DNA of 22,189 nucleotides from JBOGGX01 sp050744245. GTDB lineage: Bacteria; Actinomycetota; Acidimicrobiia; Acidimicrobiales; JBOGGX01. Both the position numbers and the translations under genes were made by a program. The DNA is taken from NCBI GenBank assembly GCA_050744245.1, contig JBOGGX010000037.1, forward strand, positions 1 to 22,189, given 5' to 3'. The notes under the pieces are model-generated. The model ran no database searches and was not told where the DNA came from. It saw only the letters and a program-made list of their open reading frames with translations. Shown piece by piece: positions 14,964-22,189 of the stretch; the first letter of the stretch is position 1, and each line of letters starts with the position of its first letter.

Positions 14964-15555
14964 GCAACGCGTGGGCGACGACCTCGCACCGGCGGCCTGG
15001 TCTTGTCCTTGTCAGTTTAGGTTGACACTCGGTGTGGCCCTCATCGGTCGGAGCGATCGACCCAACCGGCAACCGGAGGCGCTGCTGGCCGAGTTGGGAA
15101 TCGACCTCGTCGAGGTCCGCCGGCGGGTGGAGGCCACGTTCGGTTCCGAGGCGATGGCTCGGGCCTCGCTGCGGGTCCGGTTGCCTCGTCGGCGGTGGCG
15201 ACACCGGCTGCCCTGGCCCGCCCGCAGTTTGCAACCCGCACCCAGCACGCTGCTGGGCATACGCGGTTTTGGGCTGGCCCCCAGGGTGAAGCGGGTCATG
15301 GAGCTGGCGAGGCAGCGGGCGGCGCCGGCGTTGGCGAATCCCGCGCATCTCCTGTCGGGCATCGCCGAGGAGGGCGAGGGCGGCGCCTGCCAGATCCTGG
15401 CGGCGCGAGGCATCGATGTGGCCGCGCTCGCGACGGAGTCCCGCACCCACTTCGCCTCGGCCTCGGCATGGGTAACGCACGACGGCCGGACGGGACGTCT
15501 GAATCGCTGCAGTGTCACCCGCCCTCCACACCGCGAAACGGCGGCTACCGGGTGA
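14947..15555 (+). CDS. Clp N-domain protein, probably N-terminally truncated
   Basis: Two Clp_N-type repeats can be seen. The first keeps only its second half (ALLAELGIDLVEVRRRVEATFG). The second is nearly complete (FGLAPRVKRVMELARQRA, then NPAHLLSGIAEEGEGGACQ and ILAARGIDVAALATE). Stand-alone Clp_N proteins usually begin with a full first repeat containing EHLLLGLL, so the 5' part appears lost. The GTG at 14947 overlaps the methyltransferase by 17 bases and GTG 15034 is an alternative; neither has a good ribosome site. The last 35 residues look non-homologous. It may be a pseudogene. Confidence 0.5.
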   Translation: MPHPRRQRVGDDLAPAAWSCPCQFRLTLGVALIGRSDRPNRQPEALLAELGIDLVEVRRRVEATFGSEAMARASLRVRLPRRRWRHRLPWPARSLQPAPSTLLGIRGFGLAPRVKRVMELARQRAAPALANPAHLLSGIAEEGEGGACQILAARGIDVAALATESRTHFASASAWVTHDGRTGRLNRCSVTRPPHRETAATG

Positions 15556-16037
15556 CCGGTACCACCGTCGAGCGCCGGGCTCCGCTCGCCTTCCGCTCGC
15601 ACGGCGGCGTCCCATCGGTGATGCTGGGCGCGGGAACCGGCGGCGGCCGGGCGCTCCTCCTGTCGTCAGCCACCTTCGGCGTCGCCCCCTACTACGGCAG
15701 CGGCCCCTGCGACGCCAGCTCCTGGCCCTGCGTTTGACGGGACGTAGGACGAAGGTGGCGAGCCCGTCCGCCACGGCGTCCACAACCGGCTCGAGGATGC
15801 GCTCCCGGTACCGCTGGAGGTCGCGACGATGATGTCACCGGACGCGCCACCGACGCCGATGACGAAGGTCGTCCGCAGCGCCTGGCCCTGCCAGCGCCTG
15901 TTGGGTTGCGTCGGTCTCGGCGAGCAGCGGCAGGAGGGTCCGCTAGGGGCGGGCAGCGGGGGCAGGATGGTGGGGACCATCCAGAGGGCCGCCGGCGCCC
16001 CTGAGCGGTGTACGAGCAGCCTGCCTAGGAACGCCGA
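15556..16037. other. No recognisable intact gene
   Basis: Open frames exist on both strands but none has a recognisable fold or a consistent start. A minus-strand piece reading YRERILEPVVDAVADGLATF looks protein-like but I cannot assign it. Confidence 0.4.
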
Positions 16038-16364
16038 TCACCAGCGCCCCAAGGAGGGTCCGGCGAGTCGGCTCTCCTTGACGAGGGCTGCGGCGGCGGC
16101 GAGCTGGTTGACGTCGGGCCGCCAGTGACGGACGACGCGGATGGCGGTCGTCGGCTCGGCGTCTCCTGGCGCGATGTAGGAGACCGACACCGTCCCGTAG
16201 GTGATCACGGCTTCGGCCCCGGGCAGTCCGAGTGCCCGCATCACGGCACGCAGACTCGTCTCGACCTCCTGGGCCTGGGCTCCGCTGGCGAGCATGTCGA
16301 CGCCGAGACGAAGGGCGACGGCGACCCTGCGTCGGCGGTCAGGGGCGGCCGACATGGGCTGCAT
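16038..16364 (-). pseudogene. ThrE-type threonine/serine exporter, N-terminal remnant
   Basis: The 108-residue reading matches the N-terminal soluble part of ThrE/DUF1212 exporters: VALRLGVDMLASGAQAQEVE, LRAVMRALGL, YGTVSVSYIAPGD, then IRVVRHWRPDVNQLAAAAAL. It stops before any membrane segment, whereas the full family has about ten. The downstream region shows no continuation that I recognise, so the gene is truncated. Confidence 0.6.
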
Positions 16365-16375
16365 CCCTCATGACG

Positions 16376-16600
16376 TCACCGTCGCCCACCAGTTGGGGTC
16401 GGGACGGAACGGGGCAACCGGCCGACCGGTCGCATCCGTGTCGCAGGTAGACGAGCGGGCCGCCCGACGGTCGTCTCGGCGTAGGCCCTCGATAGTCGAG
16501 GAGTTCGCCGGCACTGTGGGAACCACGGAGCCGTGCCGGCGAGGGTGGCGGCGGTCAGCCCGACGAGGCCGCCGCCGACGAGGTATCGGGGCTCACTCAT
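16376..16600 (-). pseudogene. Possible flavoprotein N-terminal remnant
   Basis: The reading begins MSEPRYLVGGGLVGLTAATL, like a dinucleotide-binding GxGxxG start, and loses resemblance to anything within 25 residues. Weakly supported. Confidence 0.25.
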
Positions 16601-16707
16601 GCCATCGTGGCGATCCGAGGGGCGGTTCCGCGACGATGAGTTGCGCGCGCCCGCGCCGTCGTGAGGGCAAGATCCGAGACCACGACCTCACATGACAGGA
16701 GAATCCG

Positions 16708-17319
16708 ATGGCCACGATCACCGCCAGCCTGTTCACGGCGCTTGACGGCGTTGTCGACCCCGGCGTCGGCAACTGGCACTTCCCGTACTTCAACGAGGAG
16801 ATGGGCGAGGCCGTGGACGGGACTCACCACGCCGACGTCATGCTCTTCGGCCGCGTCACGTACGACAGCTTCGCGGGAGCCTGGCCCGAACGGGAGGCTG
16901 CCGGCGAGGAGGACGCCGTGTTCGCCAAGCGGCTGGGCGACGTGCGCAAGATCGTCGCGTCGCGTAGCCCGCTGGAGTTCGCCTGGCGCAACTCGGAGCA
17001 GCTGCAGGGGGACCTCGTCGAGGCCGTCACGGTGCTGAAGAACGACCCGGCGATCCGGCGGATCGCACTGAGCGGGTCGGTGTCGGTGGTGCGGCAGCTG
17101 CTCGACGCCGGTCTGCTCGACGAGCTGCATCTGTTCGTCCACCCGGCTGCCGCCGGGTCGGGGCTCAAGCTGTTCGAGGAGGGCGGGCCCGCTCGACACC
17201 TCAAGCTGATCTCGTCGCAGCCGTTCAACACGGGCGTGGTGTACCTCGTGTATGGGCCGGACCCGAACCCGCCGACGGGCTCGTACGACGAGGCGAAGGA
17301 GAGCCTGCCCCAGGAGTGA
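16708..17319 (+). CDS. Dihydrofolate reductase-like (RibD C-terminal domain) family protein
   Basis: The 203-residue product fits the small stand-alone DHFR/RibD_C family (YyaP/YwjB-like): ITASLFTALDGVVDPG at the start, DVMLFGRVTYDSFAGAWP, then IALSGSVSVVRQLLDAGLLDEL and HPAAAGSGLKLFEEG. These bind NADPH; their substrates are mostly unknown and they are common next to regulators in actinobacteria. AGGAGAA precedes the ATG. It is intact, unlike its neighbours, and ends next to a crotonase remnant. Confidence 0.88.
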   Translation: MATITASLFTALDGVVDPGVGNWHFPYFNEEMGEAVDGTHHADVMLFGRVTYDSFAGAWPEREAAGEEDAVFAKRLGDVRKIVASRSPLEFAWRNSEQLQGDLVEAVTVLKNDPAIRRIALSGSVSVVRQLLDAGLLDELHLFVHPAAAGSGLKLFEEGGPARHLKLISSQPFNTGVVYLVYGPDPNPPTGSYDEAKESLPQE

Positions 17320-17339
17320 GCTCAGCCCGGGTCGCCGAA

Positions 17340-17629
17340 CCGCGGCGGGCGCTGGGCGCTGCTCGACGTGCGCCATCACCGCTTCGACCTGGTTCGGGGT
17401 GCCGACGACGGGGCCGATCTCGGCCCGCTCGACGGCGAACTGGGCGCCGGCGCCGGCGTTGGGCGAGGCGGTTGATCAGCCGCTTGGCGCCGCAGACCGC
17501 GTCCGGGCTGCGGCCGGCGATCTCCGTGGCGAGGGCGATGTCGTCGGCGACACTGAGGCGGGTGAAGATGCCGAGAACTGAGGCTTCGCGGTCGTCGAAG
17601 ACGCGGGCCGTGAACGCGAACGCCTTGAA
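17340..17629 (-). pseudogene. Enoyl-CoA hydratase (crotonase) C-terminal remnant
   Basis: The minus strand reads FTARVFDDREASVLGIFTRL, then ATEIAGRSPDAVCGAKRLIN. After one frameshift near 17470 it continues AVERAEIGPVVGTPNQVEAV and MAHVEQRP. This is the last third of a crotonase. The catalytic N-terminal part is absent: homology ends about 15 bp before the IS, so the truncation probably predates the insertion. Confidence 0.65.
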
Positions 17630-17634
17630 ATTCT

Positions 17635-17643
17635 AAATCATTA
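17635..17643. repeat. Target-site duplication, left copy
   Basis: AAATCATTA directly outside the left inverted repeat; 8 of 9 bases match the right copy. Confidence 0.6.
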
Positions 17644-17666
17644 GGGTGTGGCTACTTTCCGACGAG
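17644..17666. repeat. IS left terminal inverted repeat
   Basis: 23 bp beginning GGGTGTGGCTACTT; it differs from the reverse complement of the right end only at positions 15 and 16. Confidence 0.88.
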
Positions 17667-17705
17667 TTGCCGGACCGTGTGAGGGTAGAGGCGTTGCTGG
17701 TCCAG

Positions 17706-19118
17706 TTAGATGTGGAGAGCCCAGTACTCGTTGAGGTCGCCTGAGAGGTAGACGGCTCGCATCTTGAGCATGGCTTCAGCACCGCCTGGGCACCACCGCA
17801 TGCCGGAGCGCTCGAAGCGGTCCCGGACCAGTGTCTTGCAGGTGCCCTCGACTGCTCCGCTGGCGATCGGCCATCCGTTGGCGAGGTATGCGTCGTAGGC
17901 CATGCGAGTGCGGTTGGCGTAGAAGTAGTCGGCGACACTGCGCAGGGTCTTGGCCTTGGTGCCGGTGAGGTGCCTCTTGGTGACGATCTGGCGGAGGCCT
18001 TTGACAACTTGGCTGACCTGTCCGTTGAGGATGCGCCGTGCTCGTTCGCGGACGAACGCGGTGGCTTCGGGGCTGCCCTCGGGGTGGACGGCGTGGGCGG
18101 CTTTCCAGCACTTCTCCATGACGTGAAGAAGGTCAAGCACGAGCGTGACGCCCTCGAAGTTGGCGGCTACGCGCCGCTGCAGGGCCCGTTCGCCGTCGGT
18201 GACCATCACCCAGGTGTGGCCCCGGTCCGGGTCCCTTCGGTCCATCTCGGCTCTCACGTCTGCGATGAAGTCGTCCTTGCCTGAGACCAGGCTGGCCCAG
18301 ACCCGCTTGTCGGTGGGTCTGGAGTGACGCGGTGTTGGCGAAGCGGCTTCGGTGGTAGCGAAGAGGCTGTCGAGGACCTGTTCGGGGGTGCGTAGCCGGG
18401 GCGGCTGGGAGAAGACAGCGGCGACGGTTGCCATCTTCTTCTTGTTGGCCTTGTCCCCCTTCTTGCGCCTCACGACCCGGATGGCGCCATCGGGCTTGAC
18501 CATCGAGATGCCCTTGCAGTCGATCGCGCCGACCAGGATCTCTCCGTCCCCGATGGCGGCCGCGGCGTCGGCGCGTCCTTGGTAGAAGGCCTCGAAGTCG
18601 GCCGCGGCGTCGATGAGGATCTGCTCGGCCGAGCGTTTTGGGACCTCCACGGCGGTGAGGTCGGCGAGGGTGGCCACTGCCTCGTCGAAGGGAGCGCAGA
18701 CAGCCAGGCGCACCAGGCGGCGCTGGAGCTCGTAGCTGTAGCAGCGACCCGGGAGCCGAAGGGCGGCGTCCAGGGGATGGACGCTCTGGCACCCGGGGGC
18801 GCCGTATCCGAGCCGGTTGAGCTGCACCTCGCCCACCCGGGTCACAAGCCAGCGGGCATGCAGCCTCTTGTAGGCGAGCCGGACCGGGCCTGCGTCCCCT
18901 TCGAGGACGATCGCCTCCCCAACGTCGCCGTCGCCGGCTGCGTCCAGATGCGCCTGAAGGGCCAAGCGCGCCACCTCCCGGCCCCGCTGCTCCGATTCGC
19001 GCTCGAGCTCGTCGAGGCTGAGGCGATCCTCCGCCGAGCGGGCCAAGAAGGTCTCCAGCTCGCACAGAGCCTCCAGCGCCGGACGGGGTCCCCGGCCGGC
19101 CATGGACGTCGAGCCCAC
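17706..19118 (-). CDS. ISKra4-family transposase
   Basis: The 470-residue product has the ISKra4 DDE layout: first Asp in GEILVGAIDCKG, second Asp in WVMVTDGERALQRR, and Glu in SGAVEGTCKTLVRDR, followed by the family-typical end ERSGMRWCPGGAEAMLKMRA. A Lys-rich RRKKGDKANKKK segment follows the first Asp. It appears full length. The GTG at 19118 is seven bases after a TATACT -10-like box within the palindrome at 19121-19141, so the mRNA may be leaderless; ATG 19103 is the alternative start. It is divergent from the accessory gene. Confidence 0.92.
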   Translation of the reverse strand: MGSTSMAGRGPRPALEALCELETFLARSAEDRLSLDELERESEQRGREVARLALQAHLDAAGDGDVGEAIVLEGDAGPVRLAYKRLHARWLVTRVGEVQLNRLGYGAPGCQSVHPLDAALRLPGRCYSYELQRRLVRLAVCAPFDEAVATLADLTAVEVPKRSAEQILIDAAADFEAFYQGRADAAAAIGDGEILVGAIDCKGISMVKPDGAIRVVRRKKGDKANKKKMATVAAVFSQPPRLRTPEQVLDSLFATTEAASPTPRHSRPTDKRVWASLVSGKDDFIADVRAEMDRRDPDRGHTWVMVTDGERALQRRVAANFEGVTLVLDLLHVMEKCWKAAHAVHPEGSPEATAFVRERARRILNGQVSQVVKGLRQIVTKRHLTGTKAKTLRSVADYFYANRTRMAYDAYLANGWPIASGAVEGTCKTLVRDRFERSGMRWCPGGAEAMLKMRAVYLSGDLNEYWALHI

Positions 19119-19120
19119 GA

Positions 19121-19141
19121 CGTCCAGTATAATACTGGACG
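19121..19141. promoter_or_regulatory. Perfect 21-bp palindrome, bidirectional leaderless promoter of the IS
   Basis: Arms CGTCCAGTAT and ATACTGGACG surround a single central A. The plus strand contains TATAAT eight bases before the accessory-gene ATG. The minus strand contains TATACT seven bases before the transposase GTG. One element probably drives both genes and can be blocked by one dimeric protein. Confidence 0.7.
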
Positions 19142-19552
19142 ATGACCAGGACGCGTCTTTCCGAGCAGGAGCGCCGCCTCAACGCACTCCGCGCCGACTA
19201 CGAGGCGGTCAAGGCGCGCCTTGCCGATGTGGGCTTCACCTGCGAGGGCAGCCTGGTCTGCCGCTACACCTCCTGCCACAACCCCCGCTGCCGCTGCGCG
19301 GATCCGGTGCAACGCCACGGGCCCTACTGGCAGCTGTCGTGGAAGCAAGACGGCCGCACCGTGTCGCGGATCATCTCTGCCGAGGAGGCCGAGCATTACC
19401 GAGAGTGGATCGCCAACCGGCACGGCCTCGAAGAGATCCTCACCGAGATGCAAGACATCTCCCGAAAAGCCGCCGAGCAGATCACCGCCGATGCCGGGCA
19501 CCCCTTCCACGGTCCCACCCGGCCCCGCCGCCGGCGTAGCTCAGACGGCTAG
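19142..19552 (+). CDS. DUF6788-like small accessory protein of the IS
   Basis: The 136-residue product has a Cys-rich middle (CRYTSCHNPRCRC, possibly zinc-binding), then HGPYWQLSWKQDGRTVSR and a helical part (EEAEHYREWIANRHGLEEIL, EMQDIS). It resembles the DUF6788 proteins found beside transposases; its role is unknown, and a DNA-binding or regulatory partner of the transposase is my guess. It is inside the inverted repeats, divergent from the transposase, and starts one base after the palindrome. The C-terminus is Arg-rich. Confidence 0.75.
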   Translation: MTRTRLSEQERRLNALRADYEAVKARLADVGFTCEGSLVCRYTSCHNPRCRCADPVQRHGPYWQLSWKQDGRTVSRIISAEEAEHYREWIANRHGLEEILTEMQDISRKAAEQITADAGHPFHGPTRPRRRRSSDG

Positions 19553-19581
19553 GCGCTCAAGACGCCCCAAACCCCGGGATA

Positions 19582-19612
19582 TCAACCCGACACCGCGATA
19601 ACCCCGGGTTGA
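19582..19612. repeat. Inverted repeat inside IS right end
   Basis: TCAACCCG and CGGGTTGA, 8-bp arms with a 15-base loop, 30 bp after the accessory gene. There is no T-run, so a terminator is only possible. Confidence 0.35.
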
Positions 19613-19670
19613 GCGACACTCCGCGACCCCAACGAAGCCGAAAAACCCCTTGTCCCACCTGCACCTCTCA

Positions 19671-19693
19671 CTCGTCGCGAAGTAGCCACACCC
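19671..19693. repeat. IS right terminal inverted repeat
   Basis: 23 bp whose reverse complement begins GGGTGTGGCTACTT; it matches the left end at 21 of 23 positions. Confidence 0.88.
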
Positions 19694-19702
19694 AATTCAT
19701 TA
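19694..19702. repeat. Target-site duplication, right copy
   Basis: AATTCATTA directly outside the right inverted repeat. The following 275 bases hold only the end of an unrecognised minus-strand frame (PTKLSVREVYWRLVPD). Confidence 0.6.
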
Positions 19703-19977
19703 GTTAGTGAACCACGTCGGGTCCAACGAATCGGGACAGGAACAACGTGCAGGTCATGTCCGGCACCAGCCGCCAGTAGACCTCGCGGACCGACAGCTTG
19801 GTGGGGTGTGCCCGGCGAAGCAAGGTCTCGATCGCGCCGGATCGAGACGGGTCCGTTGGCGACTCGGCTCGCACCAGAACGCGCGTCGTAAGGCGAACCG
19901 GGCCGCTGTCCTGGCGGGGATTCCCACGTCGCTCGACGCTGTCATGCTTCGCTCGGCGGAGCGCGGGCGACCGGCCA

Positions 19978-19983
19978 TAGAGT
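19978..19983 (+). promoter_or_regulatory. -10-like hexamer for VOC gene
   Basis: TAGAGT ends six bases before the ATG at 19990, the leaderless spacing seen elsewhere in the window. Confidence 0.35.
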
Positions 19984-19989
19984 TTCGCG

Positions 19990-20373
19990 ATGATCACCTC
20001 AATCCACACGCTGATCTACGCCGACGACGCGCCGGCGACGCGCGCCTTCTTGCGCGACGTCCTCGGCTGGCCCCACGTCGAGGACCGTGAGTCCGAGCCT
20101 GGGTGGCTGATCTTTCGCACCGGTCCCAGCGTGATGGGAGTGCACCCCACCCACAGCGTGTGGGAGGGCAGGAGTACAACTCACCTCGCCATCATGAGAT
20201 CAGCCTGATGTGCGACGACATAGAAGCGACCCGTTCAGAGCTTGAAGCAAAGGATTCCCTTCTCAGCGCCGATCACCGACGAGGATTGGGGCCACGTCAC
20301 CAGGATGGACGTCCCTGGCGCCGACCCCATCATGCTGTACCAGCCGAAGCACCCGACGGCCTACAACCTCTGA
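19990..20373 (+). pseudogene. VOC/glyoxalase-family protein with two frameshifts
   Basis: Three successive frames make one complete VOC protein of about 127 residues: SIHTLIYADDAPATRAFLRD with DVLGWPHVEDRESEPGWLIF; then EYNSPRHHEISLMCDDIEAT with RSELEAK; then FSAPITDEDWGHVTRMDVPG with DPIMLYQPKHPTAYNL and a stop. The shifts lie near 20168 and 20252. The order, spacing and proper stop show a whole gene with only two small indels, so it is either recently inactivated or misread in sequencing. The family includes extradiol dioxygenases and glyoxalases; this short form has no clear function. Confidence 0.7.
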
Positions 20374-20596
20374 AGAACGGGGTTTCTCCCCGTCGACGCT
20401 CGTCCTGATCGCCGGTTCGTCGGCACTCCACCCGTTTTCCTGAAGTCATCGTTGTCGGCCGAGAGCGAAGGACGTGTTGAGTGCGAGAGCAATGATCCGT
20501 GAGCGCGCCAGATCGACGGCTCCAGGCGTGGTCCAGAGTCGCTGAAGCAAGAACAGAACACGCGGAGGCCAGCGATGGGCTGAGCCCCGTGTCGGC

Positions 20597-20639
20597 TTGA
20601 CACCACGCCAGCAACCACGGTCGACTACGCTGTAGTCGA
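20597..20639 (+). promoter_or_regulatory. Toxin-antitoxin promoter and operator
   Basis: TTGACA (20597-20602) resembles a -35. A perfect inverted repeat TCGACTAC-GCT-GTAGTCGA (20621-20639) contains TACGCT, seven bases before the ATG it touches. The -35 to -10 distance of 23 is long, so the -35 may be fortuitous. Between 20374 and 20596 I see no gene. Confidence 0.55.
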
Positions 20640-21085
20640 TGACTCGGAGATCGCCGACCCCAGTGCGGTTCGAGGCCGATGTGGCCGGCCGCTTGGCGTC
20701 ATTTGCGGCCTCCCACCCGGGCCTGTCGATGTCGGCGGCCGCCAACCTGCTGGTGGACGAAGGCCTGCGGATGGCCGAGCATCCAGGAGTCGTGTTCCGC
20801 GATGGTTCAACCGGACGCCGGGCCGCGCTTGCCAGTGGGCCGGACGTGTGGGAAGTCGTGCGAGCCGTCAAGTCAGCCCGCGGCGCGGAACCCGAGTTGG
20901 CTGAGGACGAGATCCTCGTTGTCGTGGTGGCCAACACGGGCGTGCCCCTGCGGATGGTGCGCACAGCGATCAGTTACTGGGCGAGCTATCCGGCCGAGAT
21001 TGACGCCGAGATCGCCGCCGCAGACCACGCCGAGATGGCCGCCGAGGAGGCCTGGCGACGCGAGCGCGACCTCCTGGCCCGATAA
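20639..21085 (+). CDS. Antitoxin, VapB45-like
   Basis: The 148-residue product has a ribbon-helix-helix-like N-terminus (RFEADVAGRLASFAASHPGL, SMSAAANLLVDEGLRM), then a DUF433-like stretch (HPGVVFRDGSTGRRAALASG, PDVWEVVRAVKSAR) and a helical end with YWASYPAEIDAEI. It resembles the mycobacterial VapB45 antitoxin as I remember it. It should bind and neutralise the toxin encoded three bases downstream and repress the operon through the palindrome over its start codon. Confidence 0.8.
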   Translation: MTRRSPTPVRFEADVAGRLASFAASHPGLSMSAAANLLVDEGLRMAEHPGVVFRDGSTGRRAALASGPDVWEVVRAVKSARGAEPELAEDEILVVVVANTGVPLRMVRTAISYWASYPAEIDAEIAAADHAEMAAEEAWRRERDLLAR

Positions 21086-21088
21086 CTC

Positions 21089-21451
21089 GTGGCGCTTGCC
21101 CTTCTCCTTGACGAGATGTTCAGCGGCACTGTCGCCGAACAGCTCCGGGCCCGCGGCCACGACGTCACGGCTGTCGTCGAAGATCCGGCGCTGACAGCCC
21201 GGCCCGACGAGGAGATCCTTGCTGTGGCAGCCACTGCCGGTCGGGCGCTCGTGACGGCCAACATCAAGGACTTTGTCCCCCTCGATCAGCGCTACAAGGC
21301 ATCGGGCCGAACTCACGCCGGGCTCGTGTTGATCTCGACCAAGGCCTTTCCTCAGGATCGAACCTTTATCGGGGCTCTGGTCGGCGCACTCGACAAACTC
21401 GTCAACGAGGCTGCCCTCCCGTCCGATGCTGTTGTCTTTCTGCAGCGCTGA
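21089..21451 (+). CDS. DUF5615 PIN-like toxin, VapC45-like
   Basis: The 120-residue product shows the PIN-like pattern: LLLDEMFSGTVAEQLRARGH with the first acidic residues, RPDEEILAVAATAGRALVTA with the DEE group, NIKDF with the third Asp, and HAGLVLIS. The family is predicted to cleave RNA using a metal held by these acids. The GTG start follows the antitoxin TAA by three bases, so the two are co-translated. From 21452 to 21597 nothing is seen. Confidence 0.82.
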   Translation: MALALLLDEMFSGTVAEQLRARGHDVTAVVEDPALTARPDEEILAVAATAGRALVTANIKDFVPLDQRYKASGRTHAGLVLISTKAFPQDRTFIGALVGALDKLVNEAALPSDAVVFLQR

Positions 21452-21597
21452 GCCAACCTCCTCGAGCAGTTGGCAGACCGGGTCCCCGGGCGCGAAGCCG
21501 ACCAATCAGACGGTTGGGACGCGGCTCACCGGTGCTCGGTGGCCCCAGAACGTCGGGAGGGGCGAGGACATTGGCGACCATCCTGCGACGCGGCCGC

Positions 21598-22189
21598 CTA
21601 TGGGCGGCGTCCGGCGCCGACGAGGCTGACGCCGGGAATGTTGTAGCCGTTCGGCGTCGCGTACGGCTCGAGCGTCTTCGCCGCGGTGGCGTGGGTCGCC
21701 TGGCTGACGTCCTCGGGCAGCGACGAGAGGACTTGGGCGATCGGCCCGGCGAGGGAGGGAACCACGGTCCACCATTCCTCGAACGACGAAACCCTCAGTG
21801 GGGTTGCCACCTCGGTGACGGCGATGTCGGTGAGCTGGGCATCGGACAGCAGGACGGCGAGCGCGTCGGCGTCTTCGAGAGAGAAGGGGCCGGGGATGCC
21901 CGGCGGCGGTACGGGCATGCCGGTGTGGGTGGAGACTGCGTCGAAGAGGGCCCCGAGCCACGGGTTGTGCTGTCGTGGTCCCCACACCGCCACCGCGGCG
22001 CGTCCGCCCGACCGCAGGATGCGCCGGATCTCGCGCATCGCCCGAGCTGGGTTGGGGACCAGCATCAGGCCCTCGCGGCAGACGACGACGTCATAGGAGG
22101 CGTCCGGCTCGTCGATGCGCTCGAGGTCGAGCTGGCGGGTGGTGACGTTGGCCAGCCCGAGCGCCTCGGCTCGGGCCGCGGCGACCGCC
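21598..22189 (-). CDS. Class I SAM-dependent methyltransferase, partial (5' end outside window)
   Basis: The frame runs off the right edge without a start. It reads from the end of motif II (VAAARAEALGLANVTTRQLD) through DASYDVVVCREGLMLVPNP and REIRRILRSGGRAAVAVWGP, which is the UbiE/Methyltransf_11 pattern, followed by a C-terminal half with SSFEEWWTVVPSLAGPI. The SAM-binding glycine motif would lie beyond 22189. The substrate cannot be judged. Confidence 0.85.
   Translation of the reverse strand, partial: AVAAARAEALGLANVTTRQLDLERIDEPDASYDVVVCREGLMLVPNPARAMREIRRILRSGGRAAVAVWGPRQHNPWLGALFDAVSTHTGMPVPPPGIPGPFSLEDADALAVLLSDAQLTDIAVTEVATPLRVSSFEEWWTVVPSLAGPIAQVLSSLPEDVSQATHATAAKTLEPYATPNGYNIPGVSLVGAGRRP

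Larger units (their letters stand above)
17644..19693. mobile_element. Complete ISKra4-like insertion sequence, 2050 bp
   Basis: Terminal inverted repeats start GGGTGTGGCTACTT and match at 21 of 23 positions. Flanks are near-identical 9-bp direct repeats (AAATCATTA and AATTCATTA, one mismatch). Inside are a transposase and a divergent accessory gene. GGG ends and a DR of about 9 bp fit the ISKra4 family as I remember it. It lies between a crotonase remnant and an unrecognised minus-strand frame end. Confidence 0.88.

Noticed and set aside
1..22189. tRNA, rRNA, CRISPR array or riboswitch
   Set aside because: No cloverleaf-like segments, no regularly spaced repeats and no recognisable riboswitch were seen by eye; a covariance-model search would be needed to exclude small RNAs.

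Overview
The window is high-GC DNA with GTG starts, leaderless-type promoters and actinobacterial gene families (an IclR regulator, split PEP-synthase-like proteins, a VapBC45-like toxin-antitoxin pair). It most likely comes from an actinobacterium, perhaps uncultured. Everything here is read by eye from the sequence; no database search was run.

Positions 1-436 are the start of a secreted repeat protein whose signal peptide and repeats lie in different frames. Positions 724-5686 are the core of the window: a bacterial microcompartment (BMC) locus. Reading leftward, an operon encodes the catalytic and non-catalytic subunits of a 2-aminophenol 1,6-dioxygenase-like enzyme, two hexameric BMC shell proteins, a pentameric vertex protein and a HAD-family protein. 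Diverging from it are an IclR regulator and a RidA-family protein. The 94-bp divergent promoter holds two perfect copies of GTCCGG-N5-CCGGAC. This matches, from memory, the actinobacterial 'ARO' (aromatics) type of BMC. The locus is minimal: no BMC-T shell protein and no aldehyde dehydrogenase lie in the window.

Positions 5639-12070 are a second leftward operon of five genes: an AHL-lactonase-like metallo-beta-lactamase, an ATZ/TRZ-type amidohydrolase, a two-gene split dikinase resembling phenylphosphate synthase, and a fusion of a degenerate AroQ-like domain to a kynurenine-formamidase-like hydrolase. A near-perfect copy of the same operator lies 66 bp upstream of its first gene, which suggests that both operons share one regulator. 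My working model is that the second operon releases or activates an aromatic precursor (a benzoxazolinone or an N-acyl aminophenol are candidates) and the microcompartment holds its ring cleavage.

Positions 12.1-20.4 kb are accessory and partly decayed. Fragments of an alpha/beta hydrolase, a SulP transporter, an MBL protein, a Clp N-domain protein, a ThrE exporter, a flavoprotein, a crotonase and a VOC protein lie between intact genes (XRE-cupin regulator, SAM methyltransferase, DHFR-like reductase). A complete 2050-bp ISKra4-like element (17644-19693) sits here with inverted repeats, a near-perfect 9-bp target duplication and a divergent accessory gene. The right end has a toxin-antitoxin operon and a methyltransferase that runs off the edge.
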